A stretch of DNA of 62,918 nt from Planctomycetota bacterium (GCA_022568135.1 JADFFQ010000016.1:1-62918); one strand, 5' to 3'; positions 8,772-18,117 are shown, numbered from the stretch's first letter. A program made the numbers and translations. Notes: generated by a model not told the origin, from the sequence alone.

Positions 8772-9989
8772 TCAGCTCGGCCCTGCCCGGAACAGCGCCA
8801 GGCTCAGGGTGTGGCCGTGGAGGAATGACCGGTCGCCGATGGGGCCGATCTCGCCGGCGGCGAAGAACCCGGCCAGGGGCACGTCGCCCAGCCGATTGCG
8901 GATCGTCTGCACGTCGTGGTTCTCCTCATTGAACAGTTTCTTGCCGCGACCGTTGCACGTGAACAACAGCGCTCCAAGCGGCGGATCCTTGAGCTGTTGG
9001 CCATCCAGCAGCAGTTGCAGATCCTCGTGCGCGGTCGCAGCGTCGCGCACATGGAACTGGATCGTCTGGCCGGGACGCGGCAGATCACCCACCGCGATCG
9101 CCTCATGCTGTTTGTCGAAGCCGAGGATGTTTCGAACCAGAAAATCGCCCCGGCCGAAGCGCTCCTTGTACTCGTTGATGACGGTTCCGATCAGCAGCCC
9201 GCCCGACAGCAGCCCCCGTTCATCCTCATCAAGAAGGTTGGTTTGCTCCCCAAGAGCCTCCAAGGCCTTGCCCCCACCGAGCTGGAAAATCACGTTGCCT
9301 TTGCACTTGGTGATGACCAAGGGGTTTCCGATCGGCCGGCATCCCTGGCTGACGATGATGTCGATCTGGAGGGGCCCGGCGATCGTGACCCCCACCGCCC
9401 CGCTGGTGGGGACCTGATCATCGAGCACCAGCAAATTGTGGCCGGGTTGGCTTGCCCCCGACGACATCCCTCCGACCACCCCGACGGGTTGCCCAGGGTC
9501 GCCGCACCCGGTCACCGCGGGCAGAAGCTTGGTGATCGGCGTCGAAAACGGATCGGCGAGCATGATCACCGTGCGAAGATCGTCGCTGTGGCCGATGTGT
9601 TGGCGCATCGCCTGGCGATCCTTGAGCACCGCAGCATCTTCCTCGGCGCGATAGCTCCACGGATGCAGCCTTGCGCCGGGCAGTCGGAGCCCAATCACCG
9701 ATAAGCCGGCCCGACCTTCCAGCTCCTGGTCAACCCCCAGGACCGATTCCGCCGTCACCCCAAGCATCGTGCGGGGAGACAATGTTTGGCGAATGATCTG
9801 GGCCGCTTCAGCGAACGCGGCGCGGTGATGGAAGCTCCCAAACAGCATCGCCAGATCGCAGGTGTCGCCGAGGTGGTCGTACAGGTCGCCGGCGACCTCC
9901 GTGGCTGCGGTGCGGGTGTCCAGGTGGCCGCTGATCGCTGAGGCGGCAAACGGCGTGGTGCTGCTTGATATTGGCGACGAAGAAGACAT
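8772..9989 (-). CDS. FIST-domain protein (FIST_N plus FIST_C)
   Basis: A 405-residue soluble protein with the features of FIST N and C domains: 'TMLGVTAESVLGV', 'GGMSSGASQPGHNLLVLDD' and a C-terminal 'GALLFTCNGRGKKLFNEENHD' followed by 'LAGFFAAGEIGPIG'. FIST proteins are proposed small-ligand sensors in signal transduction, and here the domain stands alone with no kinase or cyclase attached. The start at 9989 ('MSSSSPIS') is preferred because upstream codons run through an inverted pair of dispersed repeats. It is transcribed away from squalene-hopene cyclase. The ligand is unknown. Confidence 0.87.
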   Translation of the reverse strand: MSSSSPISSSTTPFAASAISGHLDTRTAATEVAGDLYDHLGDTCDLAMLFGSFHHRAAFAEAAQIIRQTLSPRTMLGVTAESVLGVDQELEGRAGLSVIGLRLPGARLHPWSYRAEEDAAVLKDRQAMRQHIGHSDDLRTVIMLADPFSTPITKLLPAVTGCGDPGQPVGVVGGMSSGASQPGHNLLVLDDQVPTSGAVGVTIAGPLQIDIIVSQGCRPIGNPLVITKCKGNVIFQLGGGKALEALGEQTNLLDEDERGLLSGGLLIGTVINEYKERFGRGDFLVRNILGFDKQHEAIAVGDLPRPGQTIQFHVRDAATAHEDLQLLLDGQQLKDPPLGALLFTCNGRGKKLFNEENHDVQTIRNRLGDVPLAGFFAAGEIGPIGDRSFLHGHTLSLALFRAGPS

Positions 9990-10010
9990 CGCATCATCGT
10001 AGCAACAAGG

Positions 10011-10058
10011 GACCCGGACCTTCCTCTCTCGGCGCGCCGGGCTCGTCAGGTCCGGCTT
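10011..10058 (-). repeat. Bulged-hairpin repeat, copy 2a
   Basis: A 48-bp copy on the minus strand with outer stem CCGGACC/GGTCCGG and boxes TGACGAG and GAGGAA. The inner stem is the shorter CGG/CCG around CGCG. It stands 7 bases from copy 2b in inverted orientation, within the divergent promoter region between the FIST and cyclase genes. Confidence 0.85.
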
Positions 10059-10065
10059 GACGCCG

Positions 10066-10114
10066 AAGCCGGGTCTGACGAGTCCCGACCTGTCGGGACG
10101 AGGAAGACCCGGGT
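10066..10114 (+). repeat. Bulged-hairpin repeat, copy 2b
   Basis: A 49-bp copy whose outer stem is CCGGGTC/GACCCGG, inner stem TCCCGAC/GTCGGGA with a 2-base loop, and internal-loop boxes TGACGAG and CGAGGAA. It is identical base for base to the copy at 23123-23171, 13 kb away. It ends 5 bases before the likely start of the cyclase gene and could affect its translation. Confidence 0.9.
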
Positions 10115-10119
10115 ATCCG

Positions 10120-12219
10120 ATGCGTAGAATGAAACGCAGCACCGCAATCGGCCAGCCTCAGGAAATTCCTGTGTTTCACGACGTGCCCATCGAGGATCAT
10201 TCGCGGCTCATCCGCACGCTTGGTTGCGCGGTGGAGGCGCTTGGGCGGTTGCAGCACGATGATGGTCATTGGTGCGGCGAGCTGCAGGGCGATTCCATTC
10301 TCGAAAGTGAATACATCCTGATGAAGTTCATCCTCGGCCAGGAGGACCAGCCGATGGCGGACGGCCGGCCCGGCCGGGTCGTCCTCATGAGGATCGCCGG
10401 CTACCTCCGCTCACTTCAACGTGAAGACGGAGGCTGGGGTCAGTTCCCGGGATCGACCATTGACCTCTCCGCGACGGTCAAGGCGTATTTCGCGCTCAAA
10501 CTTCTTGGGGACGATCCGGCCGAAAGGCACATGGCCAAAGCCCGGCTGGCGATCCTTGCTCTCGGCGGCGCGGAGAACTGCGGAAGCTTCACCAACTTCT
10601 ACCTGGCCTGTCTCGGTCAGATCTCGTTCAACGCGGTGCCCCAGATTCCCCCGGAGATCATTCTCCTGCCGAGATGGCTCTACTTCGACCTCAGCAAAGT
10701 GAGCGCGTGGACGCGCACAATGATCATGCCGCTGTCGATCGTCTCGGCCCTTCGGCCGATACGGCGCTTGGGGCCGTCAATGGCCATCGACGAGCTGTTC
10801 ATCGATCAGTGGCGGCGCCACCGCCTCAGCAACGTGCGGTCGGGACCGACCGGTTGGTTGGTGTTCTTCTTCCTGGTTGATTGTGTGCTGAAGGGTCTGC
10901 GCAGCCTCGGTGGGTCGCCGCTGCAGCGGATCGCATTAGCGCGGGCGAAGCAGTGGATCCTGAGTCGGGCCGGTGAAGACCCAGGCGTCCGCACGGCCGG
11001 CCTGGGGGCGATATTCCCGCCAATGGTCTACATCCAGATCGCCCTAGGCGCGATGGGCTATCGCCGGGACCACGCGATCCTGCAACGGGCCGAGCGCGAG
11101 CTGGACGATCTGTTCATCGAACAGGACAACGCGATCCGCATTCAGCCGTGCTTCAGCCCGGTGTGGGATACGGGCATCGCGCTCTACGCACTGACCGACT
11201 GCGGCACGACCAAGAATGGTGCGCCGCTACGGCGGGCCGCCCGCTGGTTGATTGACCGCGAGTGCAAACACCGGGGTGATTGGGCCGACAATCTGGATCA
11301 GCCGGCCGAGGCTGGCGGCTGGTGGTTTGAGTATCACAATGCGTGGTATCCGGATGTGGACGACACCGCGATGGTCGCGATGGCTTTGGGCCGCCTCGGC
11401 GGGGCGCGCAACTCCGCTGCCGCCCAACGTGGCGTCCGTTGGCTGCTGGCCATGCAGAACGACGATGGCGGGTGGGCCGCGTTCGATCGAACCAGACATC
11501 ATCGGATCCTCGAATACGTCCCGTTCGCCGATCATAACGCCATGCAGGATCCATCCTGTCCGGACATCACCGGCCGAACGCTCGAGTGCCTCAGTGGCCA
11601 CGGCTACACAAACAGGCGCCCGGCGGTGCGGCATGCGATCGACTTTATCAAGCGGACTCAGCAATCTGCAGGCTGCTGGGTCGGCCGATGGGGCGTCAAC
11701 TACATCTACGGGACCTGGCAGGCGGTCATCGGGCCGATCCGCTGCGGCGAAGACCCCAGCCGGCCTTGGATTCAGCGGGCCGGGTGGTGGATGAAATCGA
11801 TCCAGAAGCCGGACGGGTCATTCGGTGAGTCGGCCAATTCATACCTGGATTCGGCGCTGAAAGGCCGGGGCCCGGCCACCGCTTCCCAAACCGCTTGGGC
11901 CGCGATGGTCCTCCAGGAGATCTTCGGCCCCGATGATCCTGATCTGCGCCGGGCGATCGAGTGGCTGGCCCAAACGCAGTTGAGCAAGGAGCAGGCCGCG
12001 GACCCGTTGATCAATCCGGATGGTGATCCGCCCGGCTCCTGGGTCGAACCCTGGTTCACCGGCACCGGCTTCCCCGGCGTGTTCTACCTGCGATACCACC
12101 TCTACCGATTGTATTTCCCGATCATGGCCATCGGCCGGTATCTCAAGGCGCATGGCGTTTCGTTGTTCGACGATCCAGTCATCAAGATCATGCCGAAGGT
12201 GCATCTCGTAGAGACTTGA
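10120..12219 (+). CDS. shc: Squalene-hopene cyclase
   Basis: A roughly 699-residue terpene cyclase that folds squalene into hopene at the membrane, giving hopanoids. The proton-donating DXDD motif is Asp412-Val-Asp-Asp415 counted from the ATG at 10120. Several QW repeats are visible ('QREDGGWGQF', 'QNDDGGWAAF', 'QKPDGSFGES'), as expected for the double alpha-barrel fold. ATG codons at 10120 and 10129 are both possible, and the region before them is repeat DNA. No other hopanoid gene (hpnC/D/E for squalene, hpnH) lies in the window, so the substrate supply is encoded elsewhere. Confidence 0.95.
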   Translation: MRRMKRSTAIGQPQEIPVFHDVPIEDHSRLIRTLGCAVEALGRLQHDDGHWCGELQGDSILESEYILMKFILGQEDQPMADGRPGRVVLMRIAGYLRSLQREDGGWGQFPGSTIDLSATVKAYFALKLLGDDPAERHMAKARLAILALGGAENCGSFTNFYLACLGQISFNAVPQIPPEIILLPRWLYFDLSKVSAWTRTMIMPLSIVSALRPIRRLGPSMAIDELFIDQWRRHRLSNVRSGPTGWLVFFFLVDCVLKGLRSLGGSPLQRIALARAKQWILSRAGEDPGVRTAGLGAIFPPMVYIQIALGAMGYRRDHAILQRAERELDDLFIEQDNAIRIQPCFSPVWDTGIALYALTDCGTTKNGAPLRRAARWLIDRECKHRGDWADNLDQPAEAGGWWFEYHNAWYPDVDDTAMVAMALGRLGGARNSAAAQRGVRWLLAMQNDDGGWAAFDRTRHHRILEYVPFADHNAMQDPSCPDITGRTLECLSGHGYTNRRPAVRHAIDFIKRTQQSAGCWVGRWGVNYIYGTWQAVIGPIRCGEDPSRPWIQRAGWWMKSIQKPDGSFGESANSYLDSALKGRGPATASQTAWAAMVLQEIFGPDDPDLRRAIEWLAQTQLSKEQAADPLINPDGDPPGSWVEPWFTGTGFPGVFYLRYHLYRLYFPIMAIGRYLKAHGVSLFDDPVIKIMPKVHLVET

Positions 12220-12228
12220 GGCGTGAGA

Positions 12229-12370
12229 GCGAGCCACCGCGTCCCCGCGAGTTCGCGAGCCGCCGCGTCCCCGCGAGCGGCTTCTTCGGAAACTGATTGC
12301 TCGCACATTCCTCGCGATGGAGCGCCTCTGCATATCGTGTGCAGCCGCTGGCGAGGACGCCGCGGCTCGC
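12229..12370. repeat. Direct repeat plus matching inverted arm (intergenic)
   Basis: A 23-bp unit starting GCGAGCC is repeated at 12229-12251 and 12255-12277 with one mismatch. A reverse-complement arm at 12345-12370 matches 23 of 26 bases of the second unit and its flank. The whole can fold into a large stem-loop filling most of the space between shc and the next gene. A related GCGAGCC...AGCGGCTT element occurs near 40519. Confidence 0.7.
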
Positions 12371-12456
12371 TGAGTAGCTGCGCAATACGATCACCTCGAT
12401 TCGCTATGATCTGTGGCGCCGTCGAATGACCGTACGCCGCTTTTCCGAGGATTACG

Positions 12457-13668
12457 ATGCGAGTTCTATTAATCTGTATTGTGCTCGGTGCGCCGCTGGC
12501 CGGTTGCACAGTCCAGGTGCGAGTCTTTGACGATTCGATCCGCCCCGCCGCGGTGTCCGACCCAATCGACTGGAAGCAGGCCGAGAAGGGAATCCTCGAA
12601 AACCACCTCCAGCTCACCTTCGCCGACCGCTTCGTCAAGGCGGGGGAGGCGTACTTCTCGCCGGAGGATTCTCGGATCATCTTCCAGGCGGTGGGGGTCC
12701 CCCCGGCCGGCGAAGCGGCTGATGAGTTCTACGCGATGTTCATCGCCGATCTGGTCCGTGACGATGCCGGTCGTATCACCGGCCTCGACGACATCATCCG
12801 CATCAGCCCGCCGGGCTCTGCGAACACCTGCGGGTGGTTTCATCCGACCGATCCGAACGTGGTGATCTTTGCTTCGACGATCGGCCCGCCGAGCGAAACA
12901 ACGCCGCCGGGGTTCGAGCGTCTCTCCGGCCGGTACAAATGGATGTTCCCCCGCGAGATGAAGATTGTCCGCTGCAAGCTCGACACCACCGCCGGCCCGG
13001 CGGATTCGCTTGACGTGCTGCTGGGGGACGATCAGGCCTATCAGGCCGAGTGCACGCTGAGCCGCGACGCCCGCCATCTGCTGTATTGTTCGATGGAATC
13101 GAATCGGGGCGATCTGTTCGTTAAGGATCTGCTGACGGGACGTCTGGCGCGCATCGTGCAGTCGCAGGCGTATGACGGCGGGCCGTTCTTCTCGCCCGAC
13201 GGCCGGCGAATCTGCTTTCGCGCTGATCGCGGCAGACAGCATTACCTGCAACTGTTCGTCGGCGAGCTTGCGTTCAATGAAGATGGTACGATCGTGGCTC
13301 TGAACCGCGAGTATCAACTGACCGACAATGAGCACGTCAATTGGGCCCCGTTTTGGCATCCAAACAGCCGGTATCTCGTATATGCCACCAGTGAGGTCGG
13401 TCACCACAACTACGAGGTGTTTGTGCTGGATGCTGATGGGGGTGATGTGCCCGGTTCAACGGGGACGATCAAGTATGGGACCCGCCGGCGTCGGATCACA
13501 CACGCCAGCGGCGCGGACATCCTTCCCGCATTCAACTCCGACGGCACGACCATGATGTGGACCAGCCAGCGCGGCGACGGCGGCAAAAGCCAGCTGTGGG
13601 TGGCCGACTTCGTGATGGACCTCGAGTCGAAGCCAACGTCCAATGACGCCCAGCATTCCAGCAACTGA
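12457..13668 (+). CDS. TolB-like PD40 beta-propeller lipoprotein
   Basis: A 403-residue exported lipoprotein. The signal ends in the lipobox 'LAGC' with Cys17. The mature part has repeated PD40/WD40-like blades: 'YFSPEDSRIIFQA', 'FFSPDGRRICFRADRG', 'FWHPNSRYLVYATS' and 'AFNSDGTTMMWTSQRG'. Such propellers resemble TolB, the periplasmic partner of the Tol-Pal system, but no pal or tolA gene is adjacent, so a Tol role is only a possibility. It overlaps the next gene by 26 bases, which points to coupled translation and a shared task at the envelope. Confidence 0.85.
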   Translation: MRVLLICIVLGAPLAGCTVQVRVFDDSIRPAAVSDPIDWKQAEKGILENHLQLTFADRFVKAGEAYFSPEDSRIIFQAVGVPPAGEAADEFYAMFIADLVRDDAGRITGLDDIIRISPPGSANTCGWFHPTDPNVVIFASTIGPPSETTPPGFERLSGRYKWMFPREMKIVRCKLDTTAGPADSLDVLLGDDQAYQAECTLSRDARHLLYCSMESNRGDLFVKDLLTGRLARIVQSQAYDGGPFFSPDGRRICFRADRGRQHYLQLFVGELAFNEDGTIVALNREYQLTDNEHVNWAPFWHPNSRYLVYATSEVGHHNYEVFVLDADGGDVPGSTGTIKYGTRRRRITHASGADILPAFNSDGTTMMWTSQRGDGGKSQLWVADFVMDLESKPTSNDAQHSSN

Positions 13669-14299
13669 TGTAACCCAACGCAACGGCGGCGCAACTGCCA
13701 TTGCTTCAGCGGCTATCTTCCTGCTGGCGGCGATCGCCTGCGAATCCTATCGCGTGGAATATCACCCTCGACCGGGGTATTACCGCAGCGCCGCGATGGG
13801 CGAACTGCCCGATCAAATCACGCTTGATGACGGCACCATCATCGTCTTTGCTGAGCGACCGATCGGCCGCGACACCAAGCAGGCCCCCGATGACGACCGC
13901 ATGCGGTTTCAGATCCGCCAGGAGCAGGAAGACGGCAGCATCATCCTTCGGGCTTTGGTGCCGCAGGACGTTCTGGGCAATACGCTGACGTGTCTGCGCA
14001 ATGAAGAATATGAGTTGTTATGGGAGCAACTGGTTTCGCAGCAGACGAAGCGGGCGTATGAGCAAGACGGGCAGGGGTTCGAAGAGTTCGCCCAGTTCTT
14101 CCGCACGCATCGCGCTGATCTGGCCGCGACGCTGACCCGCATGTTGTTGGGCATCCCCCGTCATGAGGTGTTCTTGGAGAATATAGGCGCCGGCGTGATC
14201 CGAATTCGGTTTCACCCTCACGTCGCCAAGCAGTTCAAGTTCAAGACGGCCGAGGTCGTCAGCGAACCCGACGGCCTGCGATTACTGATGATCCGTTAG
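13643..14299 (+). CDS. Secreted or membrane-anchored hypothetical protein
   Basis: A 218-residue protein with an N-terminal hydrophobic segment ('ATAIASAAIFLLAAIAC') that could be a lipoprotein signal ending at Cys33, although the lipobox is weak. The rest is soluble and mixed alpha/beta, and I recognise no family. It overlaps the preceding propeller gene by 26 bases, so the two are probably made together. A double hairpin follows the stop codon. The part 'LWEQLVSQQTKRAYEQDG' looks helical. Function unknown. Confidence 0.7.
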   Translation: MTPSIPATDVTQRNGGATAIASAAIFLLAAIACESYRVEYHPRPGYYRSAAMGELPDQITLDDGTIIVFAERPIGRDTKQAPDDDRMRFQIRQEQEDGSIILRALVPQDVLGNTLTCLRNEEYELLWEQLVSQQTKRAYEQDGQGFEEFAQFFRTHRADLAATLTRMLLGIPRHEVFLENIGAGVIRIRFHPHVAKQFKFKTAEVVSEPDGLRLLMIR

Positions 14300-14327
14300 A
14301 TCAGACGATCCACCACCCAGACCACAG

Positions 14328-14368
14328 CCGCGGGTGGTAACCCGCGGGAATCCCGCATCCCGTGCGGG
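14328..14368. terminator. Two hairpins between convergent genes
   Basis: CCGCGGGT at 14328-14335 pairs with ACCCGCGG at 14340-14347. CCCGCA at 14352-14357 pairs with TGCGGG at 14363-14368. They lie between the convergent hypothetical gene and clpC and probably act as a two-sided terminator. No T-run is present. Confidence 0.5.
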
Positions 14369-14397
14369 GCGATTTGAATCGATGCGCGTGGGCGGGG

Positions 14398-16971
14398 TCA
14401 GGCGGTCTTGGCCGGCTCTTGGGTGGGTTTGTCGGGCTTCGGCTGGGGCCCGGCTTCGCCGCCTTCGTCATCACCGCCGTCGCCCTCGTCCTTCGGCAGC
14501 GGCTGCGACTCGAAGTAGAGGTTGTCCGCATCTTCCTTACGGGTCACGAGGATCTTGTCGCCGGACTTGAACTCCCCGCCCAGCAGCGACTCCGCCAGTT
14601 GATCTTCCACGTGCGTGCTGATCGCCCGGCGCAGGGGCCTGGCCCCGAAGTCGGGGTTGAAGCCCTTGTCGATCAGGAAATCCTTCGCCTTGCGGTCGAG
14701 TTCGAGCATCATGCCTTTTGCCTTGAGCCGTTCGTGCACCTTGGCCAGCTCGATCTCGATGATCTGGTAGAGATCTTCCTTGTCCAGCGGGTGAAAGACA
14801 ATGACCTCGTCGAGCCGGTTCATGAACTCGGGGCGGAAGTGCTTCTCGACCTCGGTCATCAAGGTTTTCTTCATCTTCTCGTAGTCCTGGACTTCGTCGC
14901 GCTTGCCGAACCCGAAGGCCTGGCCGCCCTTGATCAGTTCCGCCCCGATGTTGGAGGTCATGATCAGGACGGTGTTCTTGAAGTCCACGTGCCGGCCGAA
15001 CGAATCGGTCAGGCGTCCCTCTTCCATGATCTGCAACAGCATGTTGAACACATCGGGGTGGGCCTTCTCCACCTCGTCGAGCAGCAGCACGGCGTAGGGG
15101 CGCCGGCGGATGCGCTCGGTGAGCTGGCCGCCTTCCTCGTACCCGACGTATCCGGGCGGAGCGCCGATCAGTCGCGAGACGTTGTGCTTCTCCATGTACT
15201 CGGACATGTCCAGATACACCAATGCATCCTGATTGCCGAACATGAACTCCGCCAGGGCCTTGGCCAGCAGCGTCTTGCCCACGCCGGACGGCCCGATGAA
15301 GATGAACGAGCCCATCGGCCGGCGAGGGTCTTTCAGGCCGCTTCTGGCCTTGCGAATCGCTTTGGCGACGGACTTGACCGCTTCGGCCTGACTGATCACG
15401 GTCTTGTGCAGCTCCTCTTCGAGCTGAAGCAACCGTACGGATTCCTCCTTCTCCAGGCGGGTCAACGGCACGCCGGTCATCTTTGAGACAACCTCGGCTA
15501 CGACCTCTTCATCCACCACCCCGTCAACCTCGTTGGTGCGCTTGCGCCATTCCTGCTGGATGCGTTCCTTTTCCTTGCGCAGCTTTTCGGCTTTGTCGCG
15601 CAGTTCAGCCGCCTGCTCGTAGTCGGCGCTCTTCACCGCGGAGTCCTTCTCAATGGCCAACAGCTCGATCTGCTCTTCGAGGTTGGCCAGATCGGGCGGC
15701 TTGGTCATGGATTTGAGCCGCACCCGCGCCCCGGCCTCGTCGATCACGTCGATCGATTTATCCGGCTGGACTCGGCCGGTGACGTATCGGCCGGAAAGCT
15801 CGACTGCGGATCTCAGCGCCTCGTCGGTGATCGTGACGCGATGATGCGTCGCATAGCGCTCGCGCAGACCCTTGAGAATGTCCAGCGTCTGCTCAGCGTT
15901 CGGCGGCTCCACGGGAATCGGCTGGAAGCGGCGCTCCAGCGCGGCGTCCTTCTCGATGTACTTGCGATACTCGTCGAAGGTCGTTGCCCCGATGCATTGA
16001 ATCTCGCCCCGGGACAGCGCGGGTTTGAGCACGTTGGAGGCGTCGATCGCCCCTTCGGCCCCACCTGCACCGACCAACGTGTGCAGCTCGTCGATGAACA
16101 GGATCACGTTCTTGGCCCGACGGACCTCGTTCATCACGGCCTTGATCCGCTCCTCGAACTGCCCGCGGTACTTGGTGCCCGCCACCATCATCGCCAGGTC
16201 CAGCACGACGATCCGGCGGTCATACAGCAGGTCGGGCACGTCCTGGGAGATAACCTGCTGGGCCAGGCCCTCGACGATCGCGGTCTTGCCGACGCCGGCC
16301 TCGCCCAGCAGCACGGGATTGTTCTTGGTCCGCCGACACAGAATCTGGATGAGGCGCTCGATCTCGTCTTTGCGGCCGATGACCGGATCAAGCTCATCTT
16401 TGCGGGCCAGCTCAGTCAGATCCCGGCCGAAGCTGTCCAGGGCGGGGGTCTTGCTCTTGCCTTTGCCGCGTCGGGCGGCGGTTCCCGGCTCGCCGCTGGG
16501 GTCCAGTGCTTCTGCGGCCTCATCTGATTCCACGCCCGCGCCCAGCAGGTTCAGCACTTCCTCGCGCACCTCGTCCAGCTTCAGGCTGAGGTTCATCAGT
16601 ACTTGAGCGGCGACGCCGTCGTGTTCGCGCAGCAGGCCCAGCAGCAGGTGTTCGGTGCCGACGTAATTGTGGTTGAGGTTGCGCGCCTCTTCGATCGCGT
16701 ACTCGATCACTTTCTTGGCTCGCGGCGTCTGGGGGAGCTTGCCCATGGTGACCATGTCCGGCCCGGACTTCACGAGCTTCTCGACCTCCAGGCGAACTTT
16801 GCGCAGATCGATGTCGAGGTTCTTCAGCACATTGGCGCCGACGCCGGAACCTTCCTTGACCAATCCCAGCAAAATGTGCTCGGTCCCGATATATTCGTGG
16901 TTGAAGCGCTGGGCTTCCTGGTTGGCCAGGGCCATGACTTTTCGAGCGCGATCGGTGAGCCGTTCGAACAT
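14398..16971 (-). CDS. clpC: ClpC-type AAA+ unfoldase
   Basis: A roughly 857-residue Clp/Hsp100 ATPase that unfolds proteins for the ClpP protease. Two N-terminal Clp repeats are present ('RARKVMALANQEAQRFNHEY' and 'ARNLNHNYVGTEHLLLGLL'). AAA domain 1 has Walker A 'GEAGVGKT'; a UVR-type middle part ('DYEQAAELRDKAEKL') follows; AAA domain 2 has 'GPSGVGKT'. The UVR part marks it as ClpC rather than ClpA or ClpB. The start at 16971 ('MFERLTDRARKV') has a GGAG 8 bases upstream. The C-terminus is an acidic, Pro/Gly-rich tail. No clpP is in the window and no CIRCE or CtsR-like site was seen upstream. Confidence 0.95.
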   Translation of the reverse strand: MFERLTDRARKVMALANQEAQRFNHEYIGTEHILLGLVKEGSGVGANVLKNLDIDLRKVRLEVEKLVKSGPDMVTMGKLPQTPRAKKVIEYAIEEARNLNHNYVGTEHLLLGLLREHDGVAAQVLMNLSLKLDEVREEVLNLLGAGVESDEAAEALDPSGEPGTAARRGKGKSKTPALDSFGRDLTELARKDELDPVIGRKDEIERLIQILCRRTKNNPVLLGEAGVGKTAIVEGLAQQVISQDVPDLLYDRRIVVLDLAMMVAGTKYRGQFEERIKAVMNEVRRAKNVILFIDELHTLVGAGGAEGAIDASNVLKPALSRGEIQCIGATTFDEYRKYIEKDAALERRFQPIPVEPPNAEQTLDILKGLRERYATHHRVTITDEALRSAVELSGRYVTGRVQPDKSIDVIDEAGARVRLKSMTKPPDLANLEEQIELLAIEKDSAVKSADYEQAAELRDKAEKLRKEKERIQQEWRKRTNEVDGVVDEEVVAEVVSKMTGVPLTRLEKEESVRLLQLEEELHKTVISQAEAVKSVAKAIRKARSGLKDPRRPMGSFIFIGPSGVGKTLLAKALAEFMFGNQDALVYLDMSEYMEKHNVSRLIGAPPGYVGYEEGGQLTERIRRRPYAVLLLDEVEKAHPDVFNMLLQIMEEGRLTDSFGRHVDFKNTVLIMTSNIGAELIKGGQAFGFGKRDEVQDYEKMKKTLMTEVEKHFRPEFMNRLDEVIVFHPLDKEDLYQIIEIELAKVHERLKAKGMMLELDRKAKDFLIDKGFNPDFGARPLRRAISTHVEDQLAESLLGGEFKSGDKILVTRKEDADNLYFESQPLPKDEGDGGDDEGGEAGPQPKPDKPTQEPAKTA

Positions 16972-17367
16972 GGCGAGGCTCCGGGTTGCCGGCTTGGGCC
17001 TGCCGGGGCGTGTGCCGGCCGGACGCAAGGCACTTGAGGGTCGTTAGAACAAGCTTTCTGCGAGGAGGCTTATTTCACTGAAGAGGGATCGCAATATCAG
17101 TACCATTCTATTCGGCGAGGTCATCGTCAGGGATGACAATTTCCTCGACCAAGATCGCCTTGGTGGTCAACCGTTATGCCGTATACATCAGGGGCGTCAT
17201 TCGAAGTGCCATATTGGCGGTGATCCGGGCGCTGCGGCCGGGAGATCCGCCTGCTGAGCCGCGAATCGCCGATGGCCGTGGAGGTTGACTTCCCTGGACG
17301 CCCGAAGGCCGGCAGACTGTGCCGCGAAGCCGCAAGCGGCTGTCTTGCGGTGTTGACGTTTCGGCGT
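16972..17367. other. Intergenic region between lolD and clpC, no gene seen
   Basis: About 396 bases lie between the end of lolD and the start of clpC, both on the minus strand. A short hairpin (AGCCGC 17328-17333 with GCGGCT 17336-17341) sits just after lolD and may end its transcript. The part nearest clpC is less GC-rich and is the likely place for the clpC promoter. No convincing coding frame or known heat-shock operator was found. Confidence 0.5.
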
Positions 17368-18117
17368 TTACTCCGCGATCCGGCCGTCGTGGAGGTGGAC
17401 AACTCGATCGGCGAGCTTGGCGATGGCCGGATCGTGGGTCACCATCACAATCGTCAGGCCGTCGCGATGCTGCTGGGCGATGAGATCAAGGATCTCGGCG
17501 CCGGTTGCTTCATCAAGATTGCCCGTCGGTTCGTCGGCGAGCAGGACCTTGGGGTTGTTCATCAGCGCCCGAGCGATGGCGACGCGCTGGCGCTCGCCGC
17601 CGGAGAGTTCGCGTGGGCGATGCTTGAGCCGATGACCGAGGCCGAACGACTCAAGCAACCGCGTCGATTGCTGTCGGAGTTGGCCGATACGCCGGTAGTA
17701 CTCCCACCGATGCAACCCAACCAATGCAGGCAGGAATGTGTTCTCAAGTACGTTCAACTCTGGTAACAAATGATAGAACTGAAACACAAAGCCAACAGAG
17801 CGATTGCGATAGAGATTCCGGGCCCGGCGTGACATCGAGGCGAGTGATCGGCCGTCAAAGCGGACCTCGCCGCCGTCGGCATCCGGTTGGTCCAGGTCGC
17901 CCAGCAGATGCAACAGCGTGCTCTTGCCCGACCCGGATGGGCCGAGGATCGCTACCCATTCGCCTGGCTTGACGTGCAGCGTGGCCCCCTTGAGCACCGG
18001 CACATCAACGCGCCCCAGCCGATAGGTCTTGTGCATGTTCACGGCGCTCAGCAGTGCGCGCGTGGTCGGCGCAGCTGTGGACGAGGGTCGAGATTCGGCC
18101 AGGCGTGTGTTATTCAT
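17368..18117 (-). CDS. lolD: LolD-like ABC ATPase
   Basis: A 249-residue ATPase of the MacB/LolD/FtsE type with Walker A 'GPSGSGKST', signature 'LSGGERQR' and Walker B 'VLLADEPTGNLD'. With the partner permease it would release lipoproteins from the inner membrane for transport to the outer membrane. The start at 18117 ('MNNTRLAESRPS') overlaps the stop region of the upstream permease gene by 8 bases, a sign of translational coupling. A macrolide-exporter or other MacB-type role cannot be ruled out from sequence alone. Confidence 0.85.
   Translation of the reverse strand: MNNTRLAESRPSSTAAPTTRALLSAVNMHKTYRLGRVDVPVLKGATLHVKPGEWVAILGPSGSGKSTLLHLLGDLDQPDADGGEVRFDGRSLASMSRRARNLYRNRSVGFVFQFYHLLPELNVLENTFLPALVGLHRWEYYRRIGQLRQQSTRLLESFGLGHRLKHRPRELSGGERQRVAIARALMNNPKVLLADEPTGNLDEATGAEILDLIAQQHRDGLTIVMVTHDPAIAKLADRVVHLHDGRIAE

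Noticed and set aside
10066..10114. Resemblance of the hairpin element to a hammerhead ribozyme (CTGACGAG followed by an inner stem and GA-rich return strand)
   Set aside because: The return strand reads CGAGGAAG, not CGAAAC, and there is no third stem or cleavage-site triplet; only two stacked stems are present.
14362..15486. A 374-residue plus-strand frame opposite clpC
   Set aside because: Antisense shadow of a strongly conserved gene; no family pattern.
17127..17402. A 91-residue minus-strand frame in the lolD-clpC gap
   Set aside because: Composition is Ser/Arg-rich with no start signal, and it overlaps the end of lolD.
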